A stretch of 6,062 nt of DNA. Origin: Bifidobacterium breve (lineage in GTDB: Bacteria; Actinomycetota; Actinomycetes; Mycobacteriales; Mycobacteriaceae). Of this stretch, positions 5,646 to 6,062 are shown piece by piece. How positions within the stretch are numbered: position 1 is the stretch's first letter; every line of letters starts with the position of its first letter. The stretch is taken from contig CALQLM010000088.1 in assembly GCA_943331415.1 (NCBI GenBank), positions 1 through 6,062 on the forward strand, written 5' to 3'. The notes beneath the pieces are model-generated. The model had not been told where the DNA came from, did not search any database, and worked only from the letters and a program-made list of their open reading frames with translations. The translations under genes and the position numbers were made by a program.

Positions 5646-6062
5646 GTGACGACAGCCGAGTCGATCGCGGCACCTGATCGCTTCCAGCGGCTCCGTGGCC
5701 TGCTCACGAGGCGGGAGTGGTCGCGTCTGGGCGCCATGTTCGCCTTCGTCACCGCACTGCACGTCATCGGGTGGGGAACCCTGGTGTTCCTGGTCGCACC
5801 TCAGCATTTCGGCGTCGGCGACAAGGTGCTGGGCATCGGCGTCGGCCTGACCGCCTACGCACTGGGACTGCGGCACGCCTTCGATGCCGACCACATCGCC
5901 GCCATCGATAACACCACCCGCAAGTTGATGGAGGATGGTCAACGACCCTTGGGCGTCGGTCTGTTCTTCTCCCTCGGCCACTCGACGGTGGTGTTCGTTC
6001 TGGCGCTGCTGATCTCGCTGGGCGTCAAGGCGGTGATCGGTCCGGTGCGCGACGATTCATCC
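5646..6062 (+). CDS. Second NiCoT-family Ni2+/Co2+ importer, N-terminal part (3' truncated by window), probably nickel
   Basis: An open frame from GTG 5646 to the window end gives 139 residues clearly paralogous to the upstream NiCoT protein. It has RHAFDADHIAAIDN (76-89) with the HX4DH metal motif, and FFSLGHSTVV (107-116). Hydrophobic stretches lie near 28-50, 58-75 and 103-127, corresponding to the first three membrane helices. The N-terminal tail (about 27 residues, including DRFQRLRGLLTRREWSR) is longer than in the paralogue and should lie in the cytoplasm. The start is chosen because homology begins soon after it, it follows the operator, and the candidate -10 would begin the mRNA at this codon. 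No Shine-Dalgarno is visible, so leaderless translation is likely. It has no riboswitch. Control by the divergent Fur-family gene suggests nickel uptake, for example for urease or hydrogenase; this is inference. Confidence 0.9.
   Translation, partial: MTTAESIAAPDRFQRLRGLLTRREWSRLGAMFAFVTALHVIGWGTLVFLVAPQHFGVGDKVLGIGVGLTAYALGLRHAFDADHIAAIDNTTRKLMEDGQRPLGVGLFFSLGHSTVVFVLALLISLGVKAVIGPVRDDSS

Noticed and set aside
5524..5673. Fur-family gene starting at ATG 5673
   Set aside because: The extra 50 residues do not look like Fur, would cross the palindrome and candidate promoters, and would overlap the start of the divergent transporter gene.
5520..5981. Minus-strand ORF of 153 codons opposite the second NiCoT gene
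   Set aside because: It is the antisense shadow of a strongly recognisable NiCoT coding sequence; the same shadow (HVVDGGDVIGVEGVP-like) occurs opposite the first NiCoT gene at 3975-4274.

Overview
The window looks like actinobacterial chromosome, most likely Mycobacteriales (Mycolicibacterium/Mycobacterium-like). Reasons: high GC, frequent GTG starts, TANNNT-type -10 elements, tight gene overlaps, and a gene set I recall from memory as matching the M. tuberculosis region Rv2860c (glnA4) - Rv2859c - Rv2858c (aldC) - Rv2857c beside Rv2856 (nicT). No database search was possible.

Bases 1-3780 hold one tightly packed plus-strand operon of four genes: the C-terminal part of a glutamine-synthetase-like gamma-glutamyl-amine ligase, a class I amidotransferase-fold gamma-glutamyl hydrolase (PuuD-like, peptidase C26), an NAD(P)-dependent aldehyde dehydrogenase and a short-chain dehydrogenase. 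Adjacent genes overlap by 20, 4 and 4 bases. Together they suggest a gamma-glutamylated amine pathway: glutamate is ligated to an amine, the amine side is oxidised stepwise, and the glutamyl group is then removed. The oxidising enzyme in view is an SDR rather than a PuuB-type flavin oxidase. That fits an amino-alcohol such as ethanolamine at least as well as a polyamine.

Bases 3781-3968 hold a probable promoter and a well-formed cobalamin (B12) riboswitch. It leads directly into a complete NiCoT-family Ni2+/Co2+ transporter gene (3969-5042). The B12 control implies that this paralogue supplies cobalt.

A Fur-family metalloregulator gene lies convergent to it on the minus strand (5050-5523). 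The 122-base gap beyond it holds a 39-base symmetric palindrome made of two TGCRA-N5-TYGCA boxes, which resembles the Streptomyces nickel-regulator (Nur) box. It lies between divergent candidate promoters for the regulator and for a second NiCoT transporter, which starts at GTG 5646 and runs off the right edge. The right half therefore looks like a metal-import module with two paralogous importers: one read out through B12 by RNA, the other through metal by a Fur-type repressor.
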